Source of the DNA: Cognatishimia sp. WU-CL00825
Lineage (GTDB): Bacteria > Pseudomonadota > Alphaproteobacteria > Rhodobacterales > Rhodobacteraceae
Reading direction: 5' to 3'
Assembly: GCF_040364665.1 (NCBI RefSeq)
Contig: NZ_BAABWX010000005.1
Span: forward strand, 124,001 to 188,000
Length of the DNA stretch: 64,000 nt
Part shown: one piece after another, positions 26,742 to 35,444 of the stretch
Numbering within the stretch: position 1 is the first letter of the stretch
Layout: the number at the start of each line of letters is the position of its first letter
Translations under genes and position numbers: made by a program
The notes under the pieces: generated by a model
Told to the model about the DNA's origin: nothing
Database searches by the model: none
Seen by the model: only the letters and a program-made list of their open reading frames with translations

Positions 26742-27659
26742 ATGTCTTCATCCACCGAAGCTGCGACGCAAACGTCGTGGTATAAGCGGAATGAGATAGC
26801 GGTCACCCCTTGGCTCTTTCTTGTGCCAGGTGTCGCCTTCTTTCTGCTTTACGTTATCTATCCTATCTTTTCATCGATCAACGTCTCTTTCTATGACTGG
26901 GACGGTCTGGGCGAAGCCTCTTGGGTCGGCCTTGGAAACTACGAAGAACTGTATTGGGACGATGCGTTTTATACATCGTTGCGCAACAACCTGATCTGGC
27001 TGGTCCTGTATCTATTGGCCATTCCGGCTGGTTTGTTTATCGCGTTATTCCTGAACCAGACAGTGACAGGCATCCGCCTTTATAAATCGCTGTTTTTCTT
27101 CCCCTTCGTGATTTCTCAGGTCGTGGTTGGTCTGGTGTTCACTTGGTTTTATGATCCAAGTTTTGGCCTGCTGAACCAGTTCCTTGGCGTGTTTGGCATT
27201 GATCCTGTCAACGTGCTGGGCGACGAAAGGTTTGTGACCTACGGCATTATCGCGGCCGGTCTGTGGCCACAAACGGCCTATTGCATGATCCTGTATCTTA
27301 CAGGTTTGAATGCGGTTGATCCTGAACAAATCGAGGCCGCGCGTCTTGATGGGGCAAAGGGCTGGCGCATGTTGTGGCACATCATTGTTCCACAGTTGAA
27401 ACCAGCGACATTTATTGCCTTTGTTGTGACCATCATTGGCGCGTTGCGGTCGTTTGACCTGATTTCGATCATGACAAATGGTGGCCCGTTTGGCGAAAGC
27501 CGCGTGTTGTCATTCTATATGTTTGAAGTTGCACTGTCCGAATATGGCTTCCGCATGGGCTATGGTGCGTCTATCGCCGTTGTTCTGTTCATGATCATGC
27601 TCTGCTTTATCGCGTACTTCCTGTACTCGATGTACCAAGACGACAAAGGGGGCCGCTGA
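26742..27659 (+). CDS. Sugar ABC transporter permease 1 (MalF-like)
   Basis: A 305-residue membrane protein with about six segments and the EAA motif EAARLDGAKGWRMLWHIIVPQLKP in the cytoplasmic loop that docks on the ATPase. ATG 26742 is chosen because GGAG (26731-26734) lies seven bases upstream; the TTG at 26736 is too close. One base separates its stop from the second permease. Confidence 0.94.
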   Translation: MSSSTEAATQTSWYKRNEIAVTPWLFLVPGVAFFLLYVIYPIFSSINVSFYDWDGLGEASWVGLGNYEELYWDDAFYTSLRNNLIWLVLYLLAIPAGLFIALFLNQTVTGIRLYKSLFFFPFVISQVVVGLVFTWFYDPSFGLLNQFLGVFGIDPVNVLGDERFVTYGIIAAGLWPQTAYCMILYLTGLNAVDPEQIEAARLDGAKGWRMLWHIIVPQLKPATFIAFVVTIIGALRSFDLISIMTNGGPFGESRVLSFYMFEVALSEYGFRMGYGASIAVVLFMIMLCFIAYFLYSMYQDDKGGR

Positions 27660-27660
27660 T

Positions 27661-28509
27661 ATGTTTCCGACACCTATCGATAAAACATCGCGCAGCTGGC
27701 AGCTGTCTTATCAGGCGCTTTTGCCTGTTGCTTTGATCTTTTGGCTTTTGCCGCTGTTGGCGGTTGCGGTCTTTTCGATCAAACCGGGCGCGGATTTCAC
27801 CACGGGTAACTACTGGGGATTTCCAACGTCTTTTGAGTTTGCCACCAACTATGGCAAGGTGTTCTTTGCCTCGGATATGCCGCGGTATATGCTGAACTCT
27901 GTGATGATCACGGTGCCCACCATGATCGGTTGCGTGGTTCTGTCTTCGATGACGGGCTTTGCCTTGGGCGTTTATAAGTTCAAATCGAACTTATGGATCT
28001 TTTTCATGTTTGTGGCGGGTAACTTTGTGCCGTTCCAAATTCTGATGGTTCCGGTCCGTGACCTGACATTGGATATGGGGCTGTATAATACCATTCCTGG
28101 ACTTGTATTGTTCCATATCGCGTTCCAAACTGGGTTCTGTACTCTGTTCATGCGGAACTTTATTCGTGCGTTGCCTTTCGATCTGATCGAAGTTGCACGG
28201 GTTGAAGGCGTCGCAGAATGGCGGATCTTTTGGTATGTGGTCTTGCCGCTTATGAAGCCTGCTTTGGCAGCTATGGCGGTGCTGATCTTTACCTTTATCT
28301 GGAACGATTTCTTCTGGGCGATTGTCCTTACGCAGGGGGCTGAAAGTCAGCCGGTCACCGCTGGTATCACGAGCTTTAACGCTCAGTATCGTGCGGCGTA
28401 TCACCTGATGAGTGCAGGGTCCATTGTCGCCGCTTTGCCTCCGGTTGCTATGTTCTTCCTGATGCAAAAGCACTTTATCGCTGGCCTCACTTTAGGAGCC
28501 GTTAAATGA
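27661..28509 (+). CDS. Sugar ABC transporter permease 2 (MalG-like)
   Basis: A 282-residue partner permease with six predicted membrane segments and the EAA loop EVARVEGVAEWRIFWYVVLPLMKP. It overlaps the alpha-galactosidase gene by four bases (ATGA at 28506-28509), tying transport to hydrolysis. Confidence 0.94.
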   Translation: MFPTPIDKTSRSWQLSYQALLPVALIFWLLPLLAVAVFSIKPGADFTTGNYWGFPTSFEFATNYGKVFFASDMPRYMLNSVMITVPTMIGCVVLSSMTGFALGVYKFKSNLWIFFMFVAGNFVPFQILMVPVRDLTLDMGLYNTIPGLVLFHIAFQTGFCTLFMRNFIRALPFDLIEVARVEGVAEWRIFWYVVLPLMKPALAAMAVLIFTFIWNDFFWAIVLTQGAESQPVTAGITSFNAQYRAAYHLMSAGSIVAALPPVAMFFLMQKHFIAGLTLGAVK

Positions 28510-30590
28510 TCCAATGTTGGCGTCTTGATGACTCGCGTCAAACGCTCGTACTTGGGTCCCAAAATGACCACCTCGCTGAGGTGGTCTATTGGGGCCCAAG
28601 GCTTTCTGATACCGAAAACTTGACCACCCTTTATCAAGCACAGCTGATTGATGTGACGGGTGGCATGCTGGACCAAAACCCAGAACTTTCTATATGCCCC
28701 GAGGCGACGCGTACGTTTCCTGGGCAGCCGGGGATGTCTCTCCGTGGCGCAGGCGGCAAGCCGCTGTTGCCAAAATTCTGTTTTGAAAAAGCTGAACAAA
28801 AACCCGGCAAATTGACGCTGACGTTCAGTGATAAATCTGAGAAATTGACCTATACGGCCCGTTTTGCCATTGATGAACGCACCCATGTCATCGAAGCGCA
28901 GGCGTTTGTCGACAGCGACGCGCCGGTGCATTTGCATTGGCTGTCCGCGCCGGTGTTCCCGGCAACGCAATTCTCGGATGAGATGATTGATTTTGCCGGT
29001 CGGTGGTGTGGCGAGTTCCAGATGAACCGCACACCTTGGTCGGCTGGCATGCGCTATCGGGAAAACCGCACGGGGCGCACGGGCCACGAGCATTTCCCCG
29101 GTCTGATCGTGCCCTGTCGTGGGGCAACCAATACCTCTGGCCATGCCTATGCTTTCCATTACGGATGGTCCGGTGGGCACCGAATGGCGGCCGAAGAGCT
29201 GCCGGATGGGCGTCGCCAGATTCAGTTTGGCCATGCCACGCGAGTTGAAATGGAGGCCGGACGGCATTTCGAAACAGCCAAGCTTTATGCGATGTTTTCG
29301 GATGATGGCATCAATGGCTGCGCGATCGCGTTTCAACGGCATTTGCGCGACAATGTGGTGACATGGCCGGATGCGGATCGTCCGCGGCCGGTGCATTACA
29401 ATTGCTGGGAAGCGGTCTATTTCAACCACAACCTGCCAGAGTTGAAAGACATTGCAAATCGCGCTGCTGATTTGGGTGCGGAACGTTTTGTGCTGGATGA
29501 CGGTTGGTTTGGTGAGCGTGATGACGACACACAGGCGCTGTCAGATTGGGAAGTTGATCCGCGCAAATACCCAGATGGGTTAAAGCCGTTGATCGATCAT
29601 ATTCACAGTTTGGATATGACCTTTGGCATCTGGTTTGAGCCAGAGATGATTAACGAGAATTCCAACATTCACCGCGCGCATCCTGATTGGGCGCTGGGCG
29701 GCGAAGATCAGATTTTGGGGCGTCAGCAAAAAGCGTTGAACATGGCGCTGCCCGAGGTGCGGGACTTTTTGTTTGACCGTATCAGTGCGATTTTGCGCGA
29801 CCACGATATCGAATATATCAAATGGGATCATAACCGGGTTCTGCCGTCGCCGGATGCGGCGCAGACGCGGGGCTCTTATGCGCTGATAGATCGTTTGCGT
29901 GAAGCGTTCCCGCATGTGGAAATAGAAAGCTGCGCCTCTGGTGGGGGACGGATCGACTTTGGTATTCTCAGCCGGACGCAACGTGTTTGGTTGTCAGATT
30001 CAAACGACGCGCTGGAACGGTTGCGGATGCAGCATAATGCAGCGATCTTTTTACCGATGGCCGTCACCGGCAGCCATGTTGGCCCACGGGAATGCCACAC
30101 CTCTGGACGGGTCTTTGACATTCGCTATCGCGCTTGGGTGGCTGCCCAGCGTCATATGGGGTTTGAAATGGACCCGCGCGAGCTGACCGAGGAAGAGGTG
30201 ACTGTTCTAAAAGAGGTCACGCAGTGGTGGAAAGACAACCGTCATTGGACCATCGGCGCAGATATTTTGCGGTTGGACAGTGCTGATCCTGCGGTGATTG
30301 CAGAACAGCAATTGGCTGATGGCGGCGGACGTTTTGTGGTGTTTGCGGGCAAGGCCGACACCTCGGCCCAAATTGCACCACGTCCTCTGTGTCTGACCCG
30401 TTTGACCGCTGATGCGACCTATCGGATTGAGTTGATCAACCGCGCAGACGCGCCAGAACTTTCGCGCGGCAACCCCTTGCTGAAAACAGAAACGCTGGAA
30501 GTGAGCGGCGCTTACTTAATGAACCACGGCCTAACCCTGCCTTGGAACTTTCCGGGGACGATGTGGGTGATTGAAGGAACCAAGGTATGA
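28506..30590 (+). CDS. Alpha-galactosidase, GH36
   Basis: The 694-residue enzyme has the three-part GH36 layout: N-terminal beta-supersandwich (1-280), catalytic barrel (about 290-590) and C-terminal beta domain. The nucleophile is D441 (YIKWDHN) and the acid/base D498 (WLSDSND); FVLDDGWFG and GIWFEPEM are further family motifs. No signal peptide is present, so it cleaves imported alpha-galactosides (for example melibiose-like sugars or galactosylglycerol) in the cytoplasm, releasing galactose. It overlaps both neighbours by four bases (ATGA), within the coupled galactoside operon. Confidence 0.96.
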   Translation: MIQCWRLDDSRQTLVLGSQNDHLAEVVYWGPRLSDTENLTTLYQAQLIDVTGGMLDQNPELSICPEATRTFPGQPGMSLRGAGGKPLLPKFCFEKAEQKPGKLTLTFSDKSEKLTYTARFAIDERTHVIEAQAFVDSDAPVHLHWLSAPVFPATQFSDEMIDFAGRWCGEFQMNRTPWSAGMRYRENRTGRTGHEHFPGLIVPCRGATNTSGHAYAFHYGWSGGHRMAAEELPDGRRQIQFGHATRVEMEAGRHFETAKLYAMFSDDGINGCAIAFQRHLRDNVVTWPDADRPRPVHYNCWEAVYFNHNLPELKDIANRAADLGAERFVLDDGWFGERDDDTQALSDWEVDPRKYPDGLKPLIDHIHSLDMTFGIWFEPEMINENSNIHRAHPDWALGGEDQILGRQQKALNMALPEVRDFLFDRISAILRDHDIEYIKWDHNRVLPSPDAAQTRGSYALIDRLREAFPHVEIESCASGGGRIDFGILSRTQRVWLSDSNDALERLRMQHNAAIFLPMAVTGSHVGPRECHTSGRVFDIRYRAWVAAQRHMGFEMDPRELTEEEVTVLKEVTQWWKDNRHWTIGADILRLDSADPAVIAEQQLADGGGRFVVFAGKADTSAQIAPRPLCLTRLTADATYRIELINRADAPELSRGNPLLKTETLEVSGAYLMNHGLTLPWNFPGTMWVIEGTKV

Positions 30591-32296
30591 CCAAGAAAAG
30601 ACGCAACCGTGATTGGTACGGGATGCTGGACAAAGATGGATTTATTCGCCGTAGCTGGATGAAAAATCAGGGTTTTCCAGATCATGTTTTTGATGGTCGT
30701 CCGGTGATCGGGATCTGTAACACCTGGTCGGAACTCACACCGTGCAATTCTGGTCTGCGCGAGCTGGCCGAAGGCGTGAAACGCGGCGTCTGGGAGGCCG
30801 GTGGCTTTCCAGTGGAGTTTCCGGTGATGTCGTTGGGCGAAACCCAGATGAAGCCAACAGCGATGTTGTTTCGCAATTTGTTGGCGATGGATGTCGAGGA
30901 ATCCTGCCGGGCCTATGGCATGGATGGTGTTGTGCTGTTGGGTGGCTGTGACAAGACAACTCCGGGTCAGCTGATGGGGGCCGCCTCGGTCGATTTGCCG
31001 GCAATTGTTGTGTCTTCTGGACCAATGTTGAACGGCAAATGGAAGGGCAAAGATCTTGGCTCTGGCACCGATGTGCGCAAGTTCGCGATGGACGTTAAAG
31101 CCGGCGACATGACGTTGAAAGACTTTATGGCCACGGAGTCGGGCATGAGCCGTTCCAAAGGCGTGTGCATGACCATGGGCACGGCGTCCACGATGTCTTC
31201 GATTTCCGAAGCGATGGGTCTGTCCTTGCCAATGAACGGCTCGTTGCCTGCGGTTGATGCGCGACGTATGGCGCTGGCGCATATGACTGGCAAGCGCATC
31301 GTTGAGATGGTTGAGGAAGATCTGAAAATCTCTGACGTGTTGACCAAGGAAAGCTTTGAAAACGCTATTCTGGCAAATGCGGCCCTGGGTGGATCGACAA
31401 ATGCTGTGGTGCATCTGCTGGCGCTCGCAGGGCGTGTTGGCATTGACCTGACGATGGAAGATTTTGAAATCGGAGGTGAAATTCCTCTGCTGGTCAACTG
31501 CATGCCGTCGGGCAAATACCTGATGGAAGACTTTTGTTATGCGGGCGGGGTGCCTGTGGTTCTCAAAGAGATCCAGCACAAGCTGCGCAAGGCCAACACC
31601 GTGATGGGCAAAGATATCTCGCATTATTACGAAGAGGCCGAGTGCTATAATCGCGATGTGATTCACGCCTATGATGCGCCGCGTAAACCCGCAGCAGGAT
31701 TGCGGGTATTACGGGGGAATGTCGCGCCAAATGGTGCCATTGTGAAGCCGTCCGCCGCCAGCGATCATTTGCTAGAGCATGAGGGCGAAGCCTATGTGTT
31801 TGAAAGCATCGAAGAATTGAAAGCCAATATCGACCGCGATGATTTACCCGTGACCAAAGACAGCATTCTGGTGCTGAAGCACTGCGGTCCCAAGGGCTAT
31901 CCGGGCATGCCAGAGGTGGGCGATATGCCCGTACCAGGCAAGCTGGTGAAACAGGGTATTCGCGATATCGTGCGGATTTCTGATGCGCGCATGTCGGGCA
32001 CGGCTTTTGGCACGGTGATCTTGCATGTGGCCCCAGAGGCGACAGCGGGTGGGCCGATTGCGCTGGTGAAAACCGGGGATCGTATCAAGGTGTCTGCGTC
32101 GACCGGTGTTTTGGAACTGCTGGTCTCTGCAGAGGAACTGGACGCGCGTCGCGCCGTTTGGGTGGCTCCAGAGCCGTATTATACCCGCGGGTATGCGAAA
32201 ATGTATGTTGATCACGTCTTGCAAGCCGATAAGGGCGCTGATCTGGATTTCTTGGTCGGGAAAGATACCCGCCCAGTTACACGGGAGAGCCACTGA
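30587..32296 (+). CDS. Sugar-acid dehydratase, IlvD/Edd family (galactonate/arabinonate type)
   Basis: A 569-residue iron-sulfur dehydratase. The three cluster cysteines are C53 (SELTPCN), C121 (LLGGCDKTTPG) and C194 (KGVCMTMGTAST); the family DK pair is at 122-123. The sequence is close in pattern to L-arabinonate dehydratases, which also act on D-galactonate and D-fuconate, and differs from true IlvD. In this operon, with dgoK and dgoA, its likely job is D-galactonate to 2-keto-3-deoxygalactonate. It is not the enolase-type DgoD. TGATG overlap with the next gene. Confidence 0.9.
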   Translation: MTKKRRNRDWYGMLDKDGFIRRSWMKNQGFPDHVFDGRPVIGICNTWSELTPCNSGLRELAEGVKRGVWEAGGFPVEFPVMSLGETQMKPTAMLFRNLLAMDVEESCRAYGMDGVVLLGGCDKTTPGQLMGAASVDLPAIVVSSGPMLNGKWKGKDLGSGTDVRKFAMDVKAGDMTLKDFMATESGMSRSKGVCMTMGTASTMSSISEAMGLSLPMNGSLPAVDARRMALAHMTGKRIVEMVEEDLKISDVLTKESFENAILANAALGGSTNAVVHLLALAGRVGIDLTMEDFEIGGEIPLLVNCMPSGKYLMEDFCYAGGVPVVLKEIQHKLRKANTVMGKDISHYYEEAECYNRDVIHAYDAPRKPAAGLRVLRGNVAPNGAIVKPSAASDHLLEHEGEAYVFESIEELKANIDRDDLPVTKDSILVLKHCGPKGYPGMPEVGDMPVPGKLVKQGIRDIVRISDARMSGTAFGTVILHVAPEATAGGPIALVKTGDRIKVSASTGVLELLVSAEELDARRAVWVAPEPYYTRGYAKMYVDHVLQADKGADLDFLVGKDTRPVTRESH

Positions 32297-33066
32297 TGTC
32301 AGTGAATGCCACCTTTCATGATCTGAAAGACAAATCTGTTTTTATCACTGGAGGCGGCGCTGGGATCGGTGCCTTCCTGACCGAGGGATTTTTGCAGCAA
32401 GGCGCGAAAGTGGCCTTTGTGCAGCGGTCGGATTCCACAGAATTCTGTGATGAGATGGAGCAAAAGCACGGTGTGCGGCCCTTGTTTATCAAGTGTGACA
32501 TCACCGATATTGCGGCGCTTAAAGCGGCGATGCAGCAAGCCACAGCGGCGCACGGGCCGATCACCGCGCTGGTGAACAATGCCGCCAATGACAAGCGCCA
32601 CGAAACGCTAGAGGTCGAAGAAGAGTTTTGGGACTGGATGCAGGACATCAACCTGAAAGCCTATTTCTTTGCGTGCCAAGAGGCGATCAAGGGCATGAAG
32701 GACGCCGGAGGTGGGTCGATCATCAACTTTACCTCGATTTCCTATATGATGGGCAATGCGGGATATCCGGCCTACACCACTGCCAATTCTGGCATCAATG
32801 GCATGACTCGCAGTTTGGCGCGCGAATTTGGCCCGGACCGGATTCGGGTGAATGCGCTGGCCCCTGGCTGGGTTTTGACCGATAAGCAAAAAGAAATGTG
32901 GGTCACACCCGAAGCCTTGGACGAGCATCTTGGCCGTCAGTGCCTGAAAGACACATTGGGTCCGGAAGACATTGTTGGCACAACGCTGTTCATGGCATCA
33001 GATGCCAGCAAAATGATGACAGGCCAGGCCATGGTCGTAGACGGAGGCGTTGTAGTCACAGGATGA
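32296..33066 (+). CDS. SDR sugar dehydrogenase (probable galactose 1-dehydrogenase) with altered active site
   Basis: A 256-residue short-chain dehydrogenase with cofactor loop TGGGAGIG (18-25), NNAA at 94-97, Ser147 and Tyr160. The residue four after the Tyr, normally the catalytic Lys of YxxxK, is Asn164 (AYTTANSG; codons tac acc act gcc aat). The sequence resembles xylose/arabinose/galactose dehydrogenases of Proteobacteria. By position it should oxidise D-galactose to galactonolactone with NAD(P). The Lys loss may lower or change activity, or another residue may substitute. It overlaps dgoK by four bases. Confidence 0.85.
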   Translation: MSVNATFHDLKDKSVFITGGGAGIGAFLTEGFLQQGAKVAFVQRSDSTEFCDEMEQKHGVRPLFIKCDITDIAALKAAMQQATAAHGPITALVNNAANDKRHETLEVEEEFWDWMQDINLKAYFFACQEAIKGMKDAGGGSIINFTSISYMMGNAGYPAYTTANSGINGMTRSLAREFGPDRIRVNALAPGWVLTDKQKEMWVTPEALDEHLGRQCLKDTLGPEDIVGTTLFMASDASKMMTGQAMVVDGGVVVTG

Positions 33067-33986
33067 ATGACACAACACGGCAAAAACTGGCCCTTGTGGC
33101 AGTGGATTGGGGCACCAGCAATCTGCGTTTGACCCTGCTGGATAATTCCGGCGAGGCCATCGGAGAGCGGTCTTCGGATCGTGGCATGGGCTCTTTGGAA
33201 CCGTCGGAATTTGAAGATGCGTTGCTTGAGCTGATCGACGAGGATTTGCCGCAGGACAAGGTGACCCCGGTGATCTGCTGCGGCATGGTAGGGTCGCGAC
33301 AGGGTTGGCAAGAAGCGTCGTATTTGACCGTGCCTTGCGCCCCGCCGGATGGGACCCGCGCCACAAGGGTTGCCGTGAATGATCCGCGCCTGTCGCTTTG
33401 GATTTTGCCGGGCGTCAAACAAGCGCGCCCTGCGGATGTGATGCGCGGCGAAGAAACCCAAATCGCCGGCTATCTGGCACAAAATCCCGAGTTTGACGGC
33501 GTGTTGTGCCTGCCGGGCACCCACACCAAATGGGCGCGCATCAGTGCGGGCGAAATTGTCAGTTTTCAAACCTTTATGACGGGCGAATTGTTTGCGCTTT
33601 TGTCCAAGAATTCTGTGCTGCGCCATACGGTGAATGGCGCAAATTGGGATGCGCAGGCCTTTGAAGAGGCCTTGTCAGACGCCATGTCGCGCCCGCAAGG
33701 CATCGCCAGCAAATTGTTTGGGCTGCGGGCCGAAAATTTGGTGGGTGATATGAGCCCAACACAGGGCAAAGCGCGGCTGTCAGGCTATTTGATTGGTCTG
33801 GAACTGGCCGGTGCGCGGCCCTATTGGCTGGGCATGGAGATCGCGATGATCGGCGCGCCTGCGCTGTCGAAACTATATCAAGACGGACTGGCGGTGCAGG
33901 GTGTTTCTGCGTCGGTGCATTCCGTGAAAGACATGACATTGAGCGGCCTGAAAGCCGCCTATTCCGTAGTAAAGGATTCGAACTGA
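33063..33986 (+). CDS. dgoK: 2-dehydro-3-deoxygalactonokinase
   Basis: A 307-residue sugar-acid kinase that phosphorylates 2-keto-3-deoxygalactonate at C6 using ATP. The start ATG at 33063 overlaps the upstream TGA (ATGA); the frame open to 32898 lies within the SDR gene. Family motifs are VAVDWGTSNLRLTLLD at the N-terminus, ICCGMVGSRQGWQEA, VLCLPGTHTKW and FMTGELFALL. TGATG overlap with dgoA at 33984-33988. Confidence 0.95.
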   Translation: MNDTTRQKLALVAVDWGTSNLRLTLLDNSGEAIGERSSDRGMGSLEPSEFEDALLELIDEDLPQDKVTPVICCGMVGSRQGWQEASYLTVPCAPPDGTRATRVAVNDPRLSLWILPGVKQARPADVMRGEETQIAGYLAQNPEFDGVLCLPGTHTKWARISAGEIVSFQTFMTGELFALLSKNSVLRHTVNGANWDAQAFEEALSDAMSRPQGIASKLFGLRAENLVGDMSPTQGKARLSGYLIGLELAGARPYWLGMEIAMIGAPALSKLYQDGLAVQGVSASVHSVKDMTLSGLKAAYSVVKDSN

Positions 33987-34591
33987 TGGGCCGTGAAATA
34001 ATTGCCATTCTGCGTGGCGTGAAACCGGACGAAGTTGTCGAAATTTGTGAGGGTATTCTTGAGGCGGGCATAGACCGCATCGAAGTGCCGCTGAACTCTC
34101 CACAGCCGTTTGACAGCATCGCCAAGATTGTCGACGCCTATGGCAAAGATGCATTGATCGGGGCGGGCACGGTCCTGACCCCTGAAAATGTACAAAAGGT
34201 CAAAGACGCGGGCGGCGATTTGATCGTTTCCCCAGATTGCTGCGTGCCGGTGATTGAAAAGACCAAAGAACTGGGCATGCAGTCTTGGCCAGGTGTGATC
34301 ACACCAACCGAATGTTTTGCGGCGCTGCGTGCGGGTGCGGATGGGCTGAAGATTTTCCCAGGCGATTTGCTGGGCGTGAACGGTGTGAAAGCCGTGCGGG
34401 CTGTGTTGCCGCCAGAAACTGCGGTTTACGCGGTTGGCGGGGCTGGTCCTGACAATTTTGCCGATTGGGTGGCTGCGGGCATCACGGGGTTTGGCATTGG
34501 CTCTGGCATCTATAAGGTCGGCATGAGCGCCGCAGAGGTGCGCATGAAAGCAGACGCTATTGTGGCGGCTTATGATCGGGTGATGAGCTAA
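33986..34591 (+). CDS. dgoA: 2-dehydro-3-deoxy-6-phosphogalactonate aldolase
   Basis: A 201-residue class I aldolase splitting KDPGal to pyruvate and glyceraldehyde 3-phosphate. The Schiff-base Lys is K122 (GLKIFPGD); IEVPLNSP and GAGTVLTPENV are typical of the KDPG/KDPGal family, with IAILRGVKPDE at the start favouring KDPGal. Start 33986 is fixed by the overlap with the dgoK stop. Its TAA overlaps the ATG of the lactonase gene. Confidence 0.95.
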   Translation: MGREIIAILRGVKPDEVVEICEGILEAGIDRIEVPLNSPQPFDSIAKIVDAYGKDALIGAGTVLTPENVQKVKDAGGDLIVSPDCCVPVIEKTKELGMQSWPGVITPTECFAALRAGADGLKIFPGDLLGVNGVKAVRAVLPPETAVYAVGGAGPDNFADWVAAGITGFGIGSGIYKVGMSAAEVRMKADAIVAAYDRVMS

Positions 34592-35436
34592 TGACTTCGG
34601 CGGTTTTTGATGAACGTGTTTGTGAATTGGGCGAGGGGCCGTTGTGGCACCCAACGCGCCAGCAGTTGTTTTGGTTTGACATCTTGGGCCGCCGATTGCT
34701 GACCCGCAAGGGCGATGAGGCCCAGGAATGGGTATTTGACGAATATGTATCAGCCGCGGGTTGGGTTGATGACAATACGCTGATGATGGCCTCTGAATCG
34801 GGCCTATATCGCCTGAATTTGATCAATGGTGCGCGTAAAAAGCTGGCTGACATTGAGGCAGATAACCCGGTGACGCGGTCAAATGATGGCCGTGCCGATC
34901 CGCAGGGTGGATTTTGGATTGGCACCATGGGCATAGATGGTGAGCCACAGGCGGGTGCGATCTATCGCTATTATAAGGGTGAAGTGCGCAAGCTGTTTGG
35001 CGATATCACCGTGTCCAATTCGATCTGTTTTGCCCCCTCGGGGGATCTGGCTTATTTCTGCGACACACGCGCCAATAAAATAATGAAAGTGGCGTTGGAT
35101 TCGCTTGGCTGGCCCGTTGGTACGCCAGACGTCTTTATTGACGTGAGCGCTGAGGGCCTGAACGCGGACGGCTCTGTTGTGGATGCCGAGGGCAACCTGT
35201 GGAACGCGCAATGGGGTGTCAACCGCGTGGCGTGTTATGCGCCAGATGGTACGTTTTTGCGCGCTGTATCCTTTGCAGGAGAGCAGACCAGCTGCCCGGC
35301 ATTTGGCGGGGCTGACCTGAGGTCACTCTTTGTAACAACTGCCGCTGTTGGGTTAGATGGCCCGAACGAAGGCAAAACCTATGTCTGCGAAATGTCCGAT
35401 GTCAAAGGGCAGGCAGAGCATCAGGTCATCCTGTGA
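34591..35436 (+). CDS. SMP-30/gluconolactonase-family lactonase
   Basis: A 281-residue six-bladed beta-propeller of the SMP-30/LRE family: LGEGPLWHP at the start, SNDGRADPQGGFWIGTMG, NSICFAPSGDLAYFCDT and GLNADGSVVDAEGNLWNAQWG carry the divalent-metal ligands. It probably opens galactono-lactone to galactonate, the step between the dehydrogenase and dehydratase in the same operon. TAATG overlap with dgoA; eight bases before the beta-galactosidase. Confidence 0.93.
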   Translation: MTSAVFDERVCELGEGPLWHPTRQQLFWFDILGRRLLTRKGDEAQEWVFDEYVSAAGWVDDNTLMMASESGLYRLNLINGARKKLADIEADNPVTRSNDGRADPQGGFWIGTMGIDGEPQAGAIYRYYKGEVRKLFGDITVSNSICFAPSGDLAYFCDTRANKIMKVALDSLGWPVGTPDVFIDVSAEGLNADGSVVDAEGNLWNAQWGVNRVACYAPDGTFLRAVSFAGEQTSCPAFGGADLRSLFVTTAAVGLDGPNEGKTYVCEMSDVKGQAEHQVIL

Positions 35437-35444
35437 GTTAAGAC

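Noticed and set aside
28401-29429. A 342-codon minus-strand frame within the alpha-galactosidase gene
   Set aside because: Antisense shadow: the plus-strand GH36 protein has catalytic residues and operon overlaps.
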